Below, in pieces: positions 28,110-37,592 of a stretch of DNA of 64,000 nt. Source of the DNA: an uncultured Gammaproteobacteria bacterium. Lineage in GTDB: Bacteria > Pseudomonadota > Gammaproteobacteria > GCA-001735895. The notes under the pieces are model-generated. The model did not search any database. It was given only the letters and a program-made list of their open reading frames with translations, and was not told the origin of the DNA. The position numbers and the translations under genes are program-made. Where the stretch lies: positions 54,143 to 118,142 of the forward strand of contig CAMYLU010000012.1 of the NCBI GenBank assembly GCA_947259485.1, given 5' to 3'. The stretch's first letter is position 1; the number at the start of each line of letters is the position of its first letter.

Positions 28110-28742
28110 TCAGCCTGCTCTTCTGTAAGCTGCATCGAGCGTCCTGGGCGTTAAGTCGTCGGCCCGCATTTTTTCGTCCGAATAGGTATTCAACCGCCCG
28201 ATAAAACGCCGCCAGCGACGCTTTATCTTGCGGCGCGCAAAATAGTCGATGTTATCGAGCCAGTTGATCGCGGTGTGGTTGCCGAGACCGTCGATTACGA
28301 CCAGGCGAGCCTGATGTGGAGACATTTTCTGAAACAGGATGTTGTAACGCCCCATATCGACGCTGAAGACAACCAGGTTATCGAGCAGATATTGCCTGAG
28401 CTCATCGAGGTAAGGCGTGAATTCTGCCACCGGGTAACCCTGCTGAAAATGCCACCACAGGGATTTGGAGACACTGCCATCGAAATCGGAGATCAGATCG
28501 ACAACAAAGCCCTCGCCCAGGTTGGTCTGCACCATTCCGTAATAGCGGGGAATATGCTCAAAATTACTCATCTTGCGCCGCGAAAGGTTTTTATATAGCT
28601 GGAGCTCACGCCGGGTTTGCTTGTCGCTCTCCCCTTTTTGAATCTTGATAACCCTGCCAGCGTTCTCAGGATGCCGGTAGCAGATGCGTTCCTGGCCGAC
28701 ACCGATCGGTTCACCGGTAATTTGCAGTATTTGCTGGTTCAT
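28110..28742 (-). CDS. YrbL-family protein (kinase-like)
   Basis: The sequence matches the YrbL family named for PhoP-regulated YrbL of enterobacteria. Recognisable features are GVGQERICYRHPEN at the N terminus, VIKIQKG with a kinase-like Lys, and DMGRYNILFQ with LVVIDGLGNH, the counterpart of a kinase catalytic loop. The function of the family is unknown. ATG at 28742 is used; a GTG at 28772 would add ten residues, and neither has a clear ribosome-binding site. It is convergent with the DksA-like gene and divergent from the dioxygenase gene. Confidence 0.82.
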   Translation of the reverse strand: MNQQILQITGEPIGVGQERICYRHPENAGRVIKIQKGESDKQTRRELQLYKNLSRRKMSNFEHIPRYYGMVQTNLGEGFVVDLISDFDGSVSKSLWWHFQQGYPVAEFTPYLDELRQYLLDNLVVFSVDMGRYNILFQKMSPHQARLVVIDGLGNHTAINWLDNIDYFARRKIKRRWRRFIGRLNTYSDEKMRADDLTPRTLDAAYRRAG

Positions 28743-28814
28743 CGTGTCGAAAAAGATATCACGATTCGACACCGCTGGCTGTACCCGTTTAAGGCTTTGT
28801 AATATGCTCTGGCG

Positions 28815-29627
28815 ATGCCGCTAGCCGACCAGGAAATAGACACCTACCATCGTGATGGCCTGGTGATCCCGTCAGATTACCGGATACCGGGGCCGATGCT
28901 TGCACGGATCAACCAGCTCTACCAAAAGCTTCTCGAAGACAACAGGGACAATCCTGATTTTTCCGCGGACTTTATCCTCGGTCCCCATCTCAACGCTAAC
29001 GGTAGTTACGGTGTTAAGGGTGATCCCGAATGGCTCGAGTTCGCGCGCATTCCCGAGATCCTGGATATGGTTGAGCAGCTGATCGGTGGTGATTTCATCC
29101 TATGGGGCGTTACCATTTTCGGGAAACCGGCAAAAACCGGGAAGGCGACACCCTGGCACCAGGATGGTGACTATTACCCGATCGAACCCCTGGAAACACT
29201 GACCGTTTGGATTTCGCTCGATGGCTCCATTCCCGAACAGGGTTGCATGAAATTCATTCCGGGATCGCATCGTGAGCGCAGGGTTTACTCGCACCATTTC
29301 GAGCACCGCGACGACTACACGCTGGCGCAGGTTATCGATGACGACCAGGTCGACCTGGGCCTCGCACGCGATATCGTGCTCGAACCCGGACAGATATCAC
29401 TGCACGACGTCTACCTGGTACATGGCTCGGATCCGAATCACTCGGATAAGCGTCGCATGGGACTGGTTTTACGCATCATGCCGGCGACCAGTTTCTATAA
29501 TCACAATAGCGGCAAGATCAAGGAAGAGGCTGGCTCTCCGCATGGCTATTCGAACCGGGCGCTGTTTTTGTTGCGCGGCGAAGACAAAACGGGACGAAAC
29601 GATTTTTCCCGGGGACATGAATCATAA
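28815..29627 (+). CDS. Phytanoyl-CoA dioxygenase (PhyH) family protein
   Basis: The 270-residue Fe(II)/2-oxoglutarate oxygenase shows the metal ligands in WHQDGD (His115, Asp117) and the distal ligand region LVHGSDPNHSDKRR (His203, with Arg214 for 2-oxoglutarate). IPGSHRERR is typical of the PhyH family. The substrate could be a lipid, a small metabolite or a compatible-solute precursor. Its stop overlaps the next ATG as TAATG, so it is translationally coupled to the reductase gene. Confidence 0.88.
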   Translation: MPLADQEIDTYHRDGLVIPSDYRIPGPMLARINQLYQKLLEDNRDNPDFSADFILGPHLNANGSYGVKGDPEWLEFARIPEILDMVEQLIGGDFILWGVTIFGKPAKTGKATPWHQDGDYYPIEPLETLTVWISLDGSIPEQGCMKFIPGSHRERRVYSHHFEHRDDYTLAQVIDDDQVDLGLARDIVLEPGQISLHDVYLVHGSDPNHSDKRRMGLVLRIMPATSFYNHNSGKIKEEAGSPHGYSNRALFLLRGEDKTGRNDFSRGHES

Positions 29628-30397
29628 TGCAGACAATTGGTTTTATCGGTGTCGGAGCGCTGGCACTTTACACCATCAAGGGAGTTCGGAGCGGCGGCTA
29701 CCGGGGGCCCATCCTGCTGAGCCCGCGAAATTGCGAAAATGCCAAGCATCTCGCTAAAAATTATGATTGCGAGGTTCAGCCCGATAACCAGTCCGTGGCT
29801 TCAAATAGCGACTTTGTCGTGATTGCGACCCGCCCCGCCGATTGCCTGGAAACGCTAACCAGTCTCGAATTCAACGCTAACCAGACCCTGATCAGTGTCG
29901 TTGCCGGTATAGATAGCGAACAACTACGTTGCGCGGTTCCGGCTGAACTTGAAATCGTGCGTGCGATGCCGGTCAGTAGCGCCGAGGCTGGCGCCAGCCC
30001 TACCCTGATCTATCCAGGCAACGCTTTTGTGAGTGAATTATTCAATTTTTGCGGCACCTCAATCGTGACCGACAATGAAGCCTGCTTTAACCAGGGCAGT
30101 GTGCTCGCCTGCGTTTATTGCTGGTTTTTCTCGCTCTACCAGGAATTGATCCAGGTGACCCAGGGGCGCGAGCTGCCGAAGGAGCTAAGTGCGCAACTGG
30201 TCATGGGCATGGCGAAGGGAGCGGCAGAACTGGCCCTGGCCAGCAAAGACATTTCGCCCGCGGAAATTGCCAGCGGCATCGCAACCGAGGGGACTTTTTC
30301 GAAACTCGGGCTCGATTTGCTGGAACAACAAGCCGCGTTTGAGCCCTGGCGCGAAGCCTGCAAATTATTGCAGAAACAACTAGCCGCAAATGACTAA
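29627..30397 (+). CDS. ProC-like NAD(P)-dependent oxidoreductase
   Basis: The 256-residue protein has an N-terminal Rossmann motif (GFIGVGALA) and the overall layout of pyrroline-5-carboxylate reductase, including VVAGIDSEQL and an RAMPVSSAEAG region in place of the usual RxMPN. The C-terminal dimerisation domain is present. The change from MPN to MPVSS suggests it is not housekeeping ProC. Coupling to the PhyH dioxygenase hints at a two-step oxidation/reduction of a shared substrate. Confidence 0.78.
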   Translation: MQTIGFIGVGALALYTIKGVRSGGYRGPILLSPRNCENAKHLAKNYDCEVQPDNQSVASNSDFVVIATRPADCLETLTSLEFNANQTLISVVAGIDSEQLRCAVPAELEIVRAMPVSSAEAGASPTLIYPGNAFVSELFNFCGTSIVTDNEACFNQGSVLACVYCWFFSLYQELIQVTQGRELPKELSAQLVMGMAKGAAELALASKDISPAEIASGIATEGTFSKLGLDLLEQQAAFEPWREACKLLQKQLAAND

Positions 30398-30483
30398 TCT
30401 CGGGTAGATGAACTCTGCCGGATTAAATATTTCCAGATTTTCGCCGACATCAGGATTATACTAACTTCCTTAAGGCTGAAATC

Positions 30484-30867
30484 ATGCAAAACCGGCTCAC
30501 GCAACAGTTAAAGTTTGATCGCTGGCACGAACGGCAGCTTTTCTTAAGTTTTGCCTGGTTGCTCAGCTGCCTGATGTGCGGTTTTCTGTTCGTCGCCATT
30601 ATCGAATTTGTTGGTGTCAATTTCTCCGGTATCTTTTCTATCCTGTCAATTTTAGTGCTGTACCTGATTGGAATCGCGATTATCGAGTTATTCCGACGCT
30701 TCTGGATGCAATTTTCGTTTGCCCAACTGTGTGCAAACTCGGCCACCTGCAATTCCTGCGGAACCTATGGCTCCTTCGAGGTTCGCGTCGGAGCACACCC
30801 CATCTACGCACGCTGCCAGAAATGCGATCACCAATGGGTGATCGGCCAGCAGGAGGAACAAGGCTAA
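30484..30867 (+). CDS. Membrane protein with C-terminal zinc ribbon
   Basis: The 127-residue protein of unknown function has two adjacent hydrophobic helices (residues about 20-70) and then a Cys4 zinc ribbon in the C-terminal third (CNSCG ... CQKCDHQW). AAGG precedes the ATG. It lies between the reductase and the HDAC-family gene on the same strand, with gaps of about 80 bases. I do not recognise the family. Confidence 0.6.
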   Translation: MQNRLTQQLKFDRWHERQLFLSFAWLLSCLMCGFLFVAIIEFVGVNFSGIFSILSILVLYLIGIAIIELFRRFWMQFSFAQLCANSATCNSCGTYGSFEVRVGAHPIYARCQKCDHQWVIGQQEEQG

Positions 30868-30944
30868 TCCTGGGAATGCTTAGAATTTGACCTGCCCGCA
30901 AGGCTGGTTTTTAATGGGTTCGGTAATTTAACCGGTACCCGAAA

Positions 30945-31895
30945 ATGCCCTCCAAAGACACCTGTATTTATCTTGGCCAGGCCCTGGCCGACTACGGCTT
31001 CAAGGACGGCCATCCATTCGGCCCACAACGCCATGACGTGTTTCAGGCAGAATTGATCCGGCTCGGCCTGGACAAGCAACTCGCAATTCAGACCCCGGTA
31101 GCGGCAAGCAGCGACCGTATCCACCTGTTTCATACCAGCGACTATATCGAAAAGGTGCGCGATTACTCGGTCAGCGGACACGGTTACCTGGATGGCGGCG
31201 ACACCCCTTCTTTTGTCGGCATGTTCGAAGCCGCGAGTCATGTCGCCGGGTCGGTCACCGACGCAATCGATCGCATCATGAAAGGCGAGTTCCGACGCGC
31301 ATTTTCCCCGATTGCAGGCTTACACCATGCCCGCCGCCATGTCGCGGCCGGGTTTTGCGTGTTTAACGATTGCGGCATCGCGATCGAATACCTGCGTGCA
31401 CAGTATGGCATCAAGCGGGTCGCCTATATCGACATCGATGCACATCACGGCGATGGCGTGTTTTACAGTTTTGAAGATGATCCCGACCTGATATTTGCCG
31501 ACATCCACCAGGACGGCCGAACGCTTTACCCGGGCACCGGTTTTGTCAACGAAACCGGGACTGGTCCTGCTGAGGGTACCAAGCTGAATATTCCAGTACC
31601 GCCTTTCTCCAACGACACGGTATTCCAGGAAGTATGGCCGATAATCGAGGACTACCTGCGCAAGCATGAACCGGAGTTCATACTGTTGCAATGTGGCGCT
31701 GACAGCATCAAGGGCGACCCGATTACCAACATGGAATTCAGCCCGGCGTCACACGCCTATGCCGCCGAAAGGCTGTGCATCATTGCAGATGACTGCTGCC
31801 AGGGCCGTATGCTGGCAATGGGGGGTGGCGGTTACAACCACGAAAATATCGCCCATGGCTGGAGCGCGGTGGTCAATTCAATGGTGAATAGCTAA
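30945..31895 (+). CDS. Histone deacetylase family protein (acetyl-polyamine-amidohydrolase-like)
   Basis: The 316-residue zinc hydrolase has the HDAC-family catalytic signatures: LHHARRH (His127/His128), DIDAHHGDG with zinc ligands Asp165 and His167, a C-terminal GADSIKGD, and GGGGYN. Bacterial members deacetylate polyamines, acetyl-CoA synthetase or other acyl-lysines. The substrate is not predictable here. It is convergent with the HerA-like gene, with 18 bases between stops. Confidence 0.9.
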   Translation: MPSKDTCIYLGQALADYGFKDGHPFGPQRHDVFQAELIRLGLDKQLAIQTPVAASSDRIHLFHTSDYIEKVRDYSVSGHGYLDGGDTPSFVGMFEAASHVAGSVTDAIDRIMKGEFRRAFSPIAGLHHARRHVAAGFCVFNDCGIAIEYLRAQYGIKRVAYIDIDAHHGDGVFYSFEDDPDLIFADIHQDGRTLYPGTGFVNETGTGPAEGTKLNIPVPPFSNDTVFQEVWPIIEDYLRKHEPEFILLQCGADSIKGDPITNMEFSPASHAYAAERLCIIADDCCQGRMLAMGGGGYNHENIAHGWSAVVNSMVNS

Positions 31896-31913
31896 CAGTT
31901 AAGGACAGACCCC

Positions 31914-33407
31914 TTATCTCCCTTTAAACAGTGAACCCAGGATACCGCGCACCAGTGCCCGCCCCGCCTTGCCGCCAAGGCTGCGTGCAACACTCTTGGC
32001 AAAAGTTTCGACAACGCCCTGGCGCGACCGACCACGAGGTTTCGGCGCTGAATTGACACGTTTTCGCGGCGGTTTTATTTCCGCAGCCTCACTGGCCGCG
32101 TCTTCTGCACGTTTGGCCAGCTTTTCAAACGCGGAATGACGATCGACCGTGGTGGCATATTTTTGCGCAAACGGGTTTTGTTTCAGGACTTTAGAAACCT
32201 CGCTTTTGCTGGCAGCCCCGATTCGGGATACCGGCGGTTTTACCATGGTCCGTTTGACCGGCGAAGGCGCACCATTGGCCATCAGCGTCGAAACCAGTGC
32301 CTCCCCGACACCCATTTCGGTGATCGCATCCTGCACCGAAAAGCTTTTGTCACTGCGGAACGTCTGTGCCGCGACCCTGACCACCTTCTGTTCTTTCGGG
32401 GTGAATGCACGCAGCGCGTGCTGCACGCGATTCGCTAATTGGCCCAATACAGAATCAGGAATGTCACCCGGACTCTGGGTAATAAAATAAACGCCGACAC
32501 CCTTGGACCGAATCAGGCGCACGACCTGCTCGATTTTTTCAACCAGCGCTTTCGGCGTATCCTTGAACATCAGGTGCGCTTCGTCGAAAAACAAAACCAG
32601 CTTGGGTTTATCGGGATCGCCGACTTCTGGTAAATTCTCAAACAGTTCGGACAGCAACCACAACAGCAGCGTCGAGTAGACGGCGGGCTCCTGCATCAGT
32701 TTGTCAGCCACGAGGATGTTAATAATACCAGCGCCATTGGCATCAACCTTCATCAGGTCATCGAGCTCGAGCATGGGCTCGCCAAAAAACTTTTTCGCCC
32801 CGCTGCGTTCGAGTACCAGCAGGCGCCTCTGGATCGCACCGACCGAGCTCGCAGAGACATTGCCGTATACACTACTCAGCTCTTTGGCCGTTTCCGAGAC
32901 ATGCCGCAGCATGGAGCGCAAATCCTTGAGATCCAGTAATAACAGGCCATTATCGTCGGCCACGGCAAAGGCAATACTCAAAACCCCGGACTGGGTGTCG
33001 TTCAGATTCATCAGACGCGATAACAACACTGGCCCCATATCAGATATTGTGGCGCGCACCGGATTTCCCCGTTTACCGTAAAGATCCCAGAATACGGTCG
33101 GGCATCCGCGCCATTGATCGGTGGGAAGTTCCAGCGCCTGCAATCTTTCATTGACCTTGGGATGGGATTTTCCAGCCTGGCTAATACCGGAAACATCGCC
33201 CTTGATATCCGCCAGGAACACAGGTACTCCCTGCTGTGAAAAACTTTCGGCCAGCGCCTGCAACGATACGGTCTTACCGGTGCCCGTGGCACCGGCGATA
33301 AGCCCATGCCGGTTGGCACGTTTCAAATTAAGGTGAACCGGGTAAACACCGGCGCCGTGGGTTTTATCCTGGGTCGCATAGCCCAGCAAAATCGTTTTAT
33401 CTGTCAT
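31914..33407 (-). CDS. HerA-like ATPase, DUF853 family
   Basis: The 497-residue protein matches the helicase HerA-like DUF853 family (E. coli YjgR). Walker A is GATGTGKT (39-46), Walker B LVLFFDEAHLMF, and the ITQSPGDIPD motif is typical. These proteins share the FtsK/HerA fold but their role is not known. The last about 90 residues are basic and Pro/Ala-rich (RKRVNSAPKPRGR), ending in a conserved GRALVRGILGSLF helix. Single-gene transcript most likely. Confidence 0.9.
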   Translation of the reverse strand: MTDKTILLGYATQDKTHGAGVYPVHLNLKRANRHGLIAGATGTGKTVSLQALAESFSQQGVPVFLADIKGDVSGISQAGKSHPKVNERLQALELPTDQWRGCPTVFWDLYGKRGNPVRATISDMGPVLLSRLMNLNDTQSGVLSIAFAVADDNGLLLLDLKDLRSMLRHVSETAKELSSVYGNVSASSVGAIQRRLLVLERSGAKKFFGEPMLELDDLMKVDANGAGIINILVADKLMQEPAVYSTLLLWLLSELFENLPEVGDPDKPKLVLFFDEAHLMFKDTPKALVEKIEQVVRLIRSKGVGVYFITQSPGDIPDSVLGQLANRVQHALRAFTPKEQKVVRVAAQTFRSDKSFSVQDAITEMGVGEALVSTLMANGAPSPVKRTMVKPPVSRIGAASKSEVSKVLKQNPFAQKYATTVDRHSAFEKLAKRAEDAASEAAEIKPPRKRVNSAPKPRGRSRQGVVETFAKSVARSLGGKAGRALVRGILGSLFKGR

Positions 33408-33495
33408 GATGTCAACTTTAAAATGGTTATGGTTATCGGTATCTTTATTATCGTTAGTTTCGTGGAGTTACCTTATTAATCATTCTCGGGTGGAA

Positions 33496-33795
33496 CTATT
33501 CCCAGCGAACATAGGCTTCCTCCTCAACCGCGGCCTGCAGCAACTCAACCAGGGGTACCGCACGGGTATGCAGACTGACAGCGGGTTGGTCATCGCCGGC
33601 ATCTCCAGCGGCCTCAACCTGTTGCGGAATTTTTTTCAGTGCCGCCTTCAGGTTGTCCAATGCCTGCGGCACGTCTTCAGCATTGATTGCACCCGGTATC
33701 CCGGTACCAAAGGCTATCATTTCCAGCATCTTGAGCCCCACATCACCAAACATCGTAATATTGGCATAGGCGCTGGTCTTAAACGTAATCAGCAT
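33496..33795 (-). CDS. DUF1840 family protein
   Basis: The 99-residue protein begins MLITFKTSAYANITMFGDV and continues with PGAINAEDVPQAL, the signature of the DUF1840 family. It is widespread in beta- and gammaproteobacteria with unknown function. It lies six bases downstream of acnA, so it is cotranscribed with it. No metal-binding or membrane motif is apparent. Confidence 0.88.
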   Translation of the reverse strand: MLITFKTSAYANITMFGDVGLKMLEMIAFGTGIPGAINAEDVPQALDNLKAALKKIPQQVEAAGDAGDDQPAVSLHTRAVPLVELLQAAVEEEAYVRWE

Positions 33796-33801
33796 ATCTT
33801 T

Positions 33802-36441
33802 TCACTTCCTATCCTTATCGAGCACGTACTGCAGTATGCCACCGGCCTCGAAGTAGGCAACCTCGTCGCTGGTGTCGATGCGACATAAGACATCCACAGC
33901 CAAAACACTGCCACTTGCATCAGTAACCGATAATTCCAGATGCTGCCCGGGTTGCAGACCTTTTTGCATACCACTAATGGTGATTTTTTCAGCCCCGGTT
34001 AGATTCAGCCGCTTACGATCAAATCCGTCGATGAACTGTAATGGCAGGACTCCCATACCAATAAGATTGGAACGATGAATACGCTCAAAACTCTCGGCAA
34101 CTACCGCCTTCACACCCAGCAGGCGGGGACCCTTGGCAGCCCAGTCACGACTCGAACCGGTTCCGTATTCCTTGCCCGCAATCACCACCAGTGGTGTTCC
34201 CTGTTGCATATACTTCACGGCCGCATCGTAAATACTCATTTGTTCGCCACCCGGCATGTAGCGAGTCACCCCGCCTTCGACATCAGGCGTCATTTCATTG
34301 CGGATACGGATATTGGCAAAGGTTCCACGCATCATTAATTCATGATTGCCGCGGCGCGACCCGTAAGAGTTAAAGCTGCTCTTATCGACCCCGTTTTCAA
34401 GCAGATACCGTCCGGCCGGACTATCAACCGCGATCGCTCCCGCGGGCGATATGTGATCGGTTGTAAGCGAATCACCGAGCATTGCCAGTATGCGCGCGTT
34501 CACTATCGGTTCCAGCTGCTTGCTATTGTCGAGTTTAAAATAGGGTGGATTGCGAATGTAAGTAGAGGCATCATCCCAGCTATAGTTCAGCGCATCGCCG
34601 ACATCGATTTCCTGCCAGTTATGGTCGCCGCTAAAAACGTCCGCGTACTGCTCCTTGAACATAGCCTGATTTACTTTCATGACCTCATCCGCGATTGCCT
34701 GGTTACTCGGCCAGATGTCGCGTAAAAATACCGGCTTGCCATCGCCAGATTCCCCGATTGGCTCTGAAGTCAGGTCGATGCAGGTGCTGCCTGCTAGCGC
34801 ATAGGCGACTACCAGCGGTGGCGAGGCTAGCCAGTTTGACTTGATGCGCTGATGAATGCGTCCCTCGAAATTGCGATTTCCGGAAAGTACGCTGGCTACG
34901 TTTAAATTTCTCTCCCTGATCTGGGATTCGATCGCTTCCGGCAAAGGCCCGGAATTACCGATACAGGTGGTACACCCATAACCGACCAGGTTAAAACCGA
35001 TGGCATCCAGTTCCTGCTGCAGACCAGCTGCATTCAGGTACTCGGTAACAACCTTGGAACCGGGCGCTAATGAAGTCTTGACCCAGGGCCTGGTGCTAAG
35101 TCCCGCCGCTCTTGCATTGCGCGCCAGCAATCCCGCCGCCATCATTACCTTGGGGTTCGAAGTATTGGTACAGGAGGTGACCGCGGCAATAACCACATCA
35201 CCATCGAGCAGCTCGTCATCCGAGCTCCTCTTCTGGGCGCCAGTTTTCCCAATTATCGATTGCGTGGCCTCCTTTATGCTGGAAAGTGACACGCGATCCT
35301 GTGGGCGTTTGGGTCCGGCCAGTGAAGCTTCGACCGACGAAAGATCGAGCGTCAGGCTGCTGCTGAACACGGGGTCCGGGGTATCGGGCTGATACCACAA
35401 ACCCTGCGCCCGACAGTAACTCTCGACCAGTTGCAGAGTGGTCTCGTCGCGCCCGGTTAGCTGCAGGTAGCGAATCGTTTCCTGGTCGACCGGAAAAAAG
35501 GCGCAGGTGCCACCAAATTCAGGTGACATGTTTGCCAGTGTGGCACGGTCAGCAAGCGGCAATTGTGCCAGGCCATCGCCAAAAAACTCGACGAACTTTC
35601 CAACTACGCCGTGTTCACGCAACATCTGGGTAACCGTAAGCACCAGGTCGGTCGCGGTAATACCCTCGCGCAATTGCCCGGTGAATTGAAAACCAACCAC
35701 CTCGGGAATCAGCAACGACACTGGTTGACCCAGCATGCCCGCCTCGGCTTCAATACCGCCCACACCCCATCCAAGCACCCCGAGGCCATTGATCATTGTG
35801 GTATGGGAATCGGTACCGACGAGCGTGTCCGGGAACGCATAGTTCTTACCGTCGACCTGTTGTTGCCAGACTGTTTTTGCCAGGTACTCGAGATTTACCT
35901 GGTGACATATTCCGGTGCCTGGTGGAACCACCCTGAAATTATCGAAGGCAGTGGCGCCCCACTTGAGGAATCGATAGCGCTCATCGTTACGTTTTACTTC
36001 AAGTGCAACGTTAGCCGCAAACGCTTGCGGTGTAGCAAACTCGTCGACCATAACCGAATGGTCAATGATCAGGTCGATCGGAATCTGTGGATTGATACGT
36101 TGTGGATCATCGACTGCCGCATCGCGCATTGCGGCCAGATCTACGACGGCCGGCACCCCGGTGAGATCCTGCATTAATACCCTGGCCGGTCGGAACCCGA
36201 TTTCTCGATCAGAACTGCGCGTTTCAACCCATTTTGCAAAAGCCCCGATATCGCCTTCCGCATCATTACCGCCCTGTTCAAAACGCAGCACATTCTCCAG
36301 TAAAATCTTTAGCGAAAACGGTAGCTGACGAATCGCCGCCAGGTCGCCACCAGCTAGCCTTTCGAGACTGAAATAATGATACTCCTGACCATCGACTTCG
36401 AGCGTAGTGAGGGTATCAAAGCTATTGCTTCCAGGTTCCAT
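33802..36441 (-). CDS. acnA: Aconitate hydratase, AcnA type
   Basis: AcnA interconverts citrate and isocitrate through a [4Fe-4S] cluster. At 879 residues it is the AcnA/IRP size. Visible are DSHTTMINGLGVLGWGVGGI, the cluster cysteines in SCTNTSNP and CTTCIGNSG, and the C-terminal swivel domain GSSRDWAAKG. The ATG at 36441 follows a short gap from the cyclase gene on the same strand (41 bases). The 41-base spacing and shared direction suggest a joint transcript with the cyclase gene and DUF1840. Confidence 0.97.
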   Translation of the reverse strand: MEPGSNSFDTLTTLEVDGQEYHYFSLERLAGGDLAAIRQLPFSLKILLENVLRFEQGGNDAEGDIGAFAKWVETRSSDREIGFRPARVLMQDLTGVPAVVDLAAMRDAAVDDPQRINPQIPIDLIIDHSVMVDEFATPQAFAANVALEVKRNDERYRFLKWGATAFDNFRVVPPGTGICHQVNLEYLAKTVWQQQVDGKNYAFPDTLVGTDSHTTMINGLGVLGWGVGGIEAEAGMLGQPVSLLIPEVVGFQFTGQLREGITATDLVLTVTQMLREHGVVGKFVEFFGDGLAQLPLADRATLANMSPEFGGTCAFFPVDQETIRYLQLTGRDETTLQLVESYCRAQGLWYQPDTPDPVFSSSLTLDLSSVEASLAGPKRPQDRVSLSSIKEATQSIIGKTGAQKRSSDDELLDGDVVIAAVTSCTNTSNPKVMMAAGLLARNARAAGLSTRPWVKTSLAPGSKVVTEYLNAAGLQQELDAIGFNLVGYGCTTCIGNSGPLPEAIESQIRERNLNVASVLSGNRNFEGRIHQRIKSNWLASPPLVVAYALAGSTCIDLTSEPIGESGDGKPVFLRDIWPSNQAIADEVMKVNQAMFKEQYADVFSGDHNWQEIDVGDALNYSWDDASTYIRNPPYFKLDNSKQLEPIVNARILAMLGDSLTTDHISPAGAIAVDSPAGRYLLENGVDKSSFNSYGSRRGNHELMMRGTFANIRIRNEMTPDVEGGVTRYMPGGEQMSIYDAAVKYMQQGTPLVVIAGKEYGTGSSRDWAAKGPRLLGVKAVVAESFERIHRSNLIGMGVLPLQFIDGFDRKRLNLTGAEKITISGMQKGLQPGQHLELSVTDASGSVLAVDVLCRIDTSDEVAYFEAGGILQYVLDKDRK

Positions 36442-36482
36442 CGTAATTTTCTCCGCTATGTTGGAACGGGTATTATATCGCG

Positions 36483-37388
36483 TTATTCGCAGAGGAAATG
36501 AATGACATTTTCGTCGCTGAGATCGACCTTCTTGCCAAGACTGATATAGCCCGAGCCGAACACCGTAAACTCCTCGCGACGCAGGAAAATTTCCTGTCCT
36601 TCAGCGGTTCGGATAAAGGTTCCATTGGTACTTTGATCGGTAATGATGAACTTGCCACGCCGATGTTCCATTTTCGAATGGTGGCGTGATATCAAATCGC
36701 CTTTAATCAGCAAATCGCAGTCCTTACCTCTGCCAAGAATATAGGAGGCGGTATCGGTTTCAATGGTATGGGATTTGCCTTCGTATTTAAGGACGAGTTT
36801 TTTCACCTGGTCGTGACGTGCCGGGTTGGTAAAACTGCTCGCAGTTGCCATGTTGGTGATATCACCTTCCTGTTCCCAGGCGTAAAGGTATACATCAAGT
36901 TGCTCGTTTTTGCCCTTTACCCGCAGCCGGTCATAGGGCCGCATATTATTTGAAAGTTCCCCACTCTTGACCATGAAAGCGATTTCCTGGGTACACAGGA
37001 TCTGTCGGGCCTTGGCCATACTCGCAACACGTGCCGCCACATTGACGGTGTCACCAAAAATATCGTCGTTTTCGAGAATGGTGCTTCCATATTGCATGCC
37101 GATTCGTATTGACACCCCGACAGTTTCCGGGGAACGATCATCCTCCATGGCCTCCTGTATCGCCTTGGCTGCAAACACCGCCATATCGATATCGGTAAAG
37201 TAAACCAGGATCTCGTCGCCAATGGTTTTGACCAGCTTGCCGTTATGACGCCGGGAAATCGAAATCAGTGAGTTTAGTGCCTTGGAGATACGCTCACGCG
37301 CCAGATCATCGCCCATGTTTTCATACATGGCGGTACTGCCGGCCACATCGGCAAACATTACTACGCAATTGATCGTTTTTCGTGTCAC
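36483..37388 (-). CDS. Class III adenylate cyclase with C-terminal FHA domain
   Basis: The 301 residues carry a class III nucleotidyl cyclase domain. Metal-binding Asp14 (FADVAGST) and Asp58 (IGDE), adenine-specifying Lys54 and Asp113, and transition-state Asn116 and Arg120 (VNVAAR) all appear intact, so it should make cAMP. Residues about 200-285 form an FHA domain with GR (219-220), SRHH (234-237) and NGT (255-257), which binds phosphothreonine peptides. A cyclase controlled by a phosphorylated partner is implied. GTG start at 37388. Gap 37389-37592 to gltX is featureless. Confidence 0.9.
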   Translation of the reverse strand: MTRKTINCVVMFADVAGSTAMYENMGDDLARERISKALNSLISISRRHNGKLVKTIGDEILVYFTDIDMAVFAAKAIQEAMEDDRSPETVGVSIRIGMQYGSTILENDDIFGDTVNVAARVASMAKARQILCTQEIAFMVKSGELSNNMRPYDRLRVKGKNEQLDVYLYAWEQEGDITNMATASSFTNPARHDQVKKLVLKYEGKSHTIETDTASYILGRGKDCDLLIKGDLISRHHSKMEHRRGKFIITDQSTNGTFIRTAEGQEIFLRREEFTVFGSGYISLGKKVDLSDENVIHFLCE

Positions 37389-37592
37389 TGATTACTTATC
37401 CTGCGTGATTATCTGGCCGGGCCAGCCCGGCTTTCCCCTATTCCCCATCATTCCGGATCGATTCCAGAAAATCTCGTCATTGATTCAGTCAGATACCTTT
37501 CGAGAGCCATTTTTTTTGGCTGGCAGAGTTTAGCATGAACTATCCAGTCGTTCCTTAAGTTTATATAGCATGTTATTGAATAATATGAGAAA

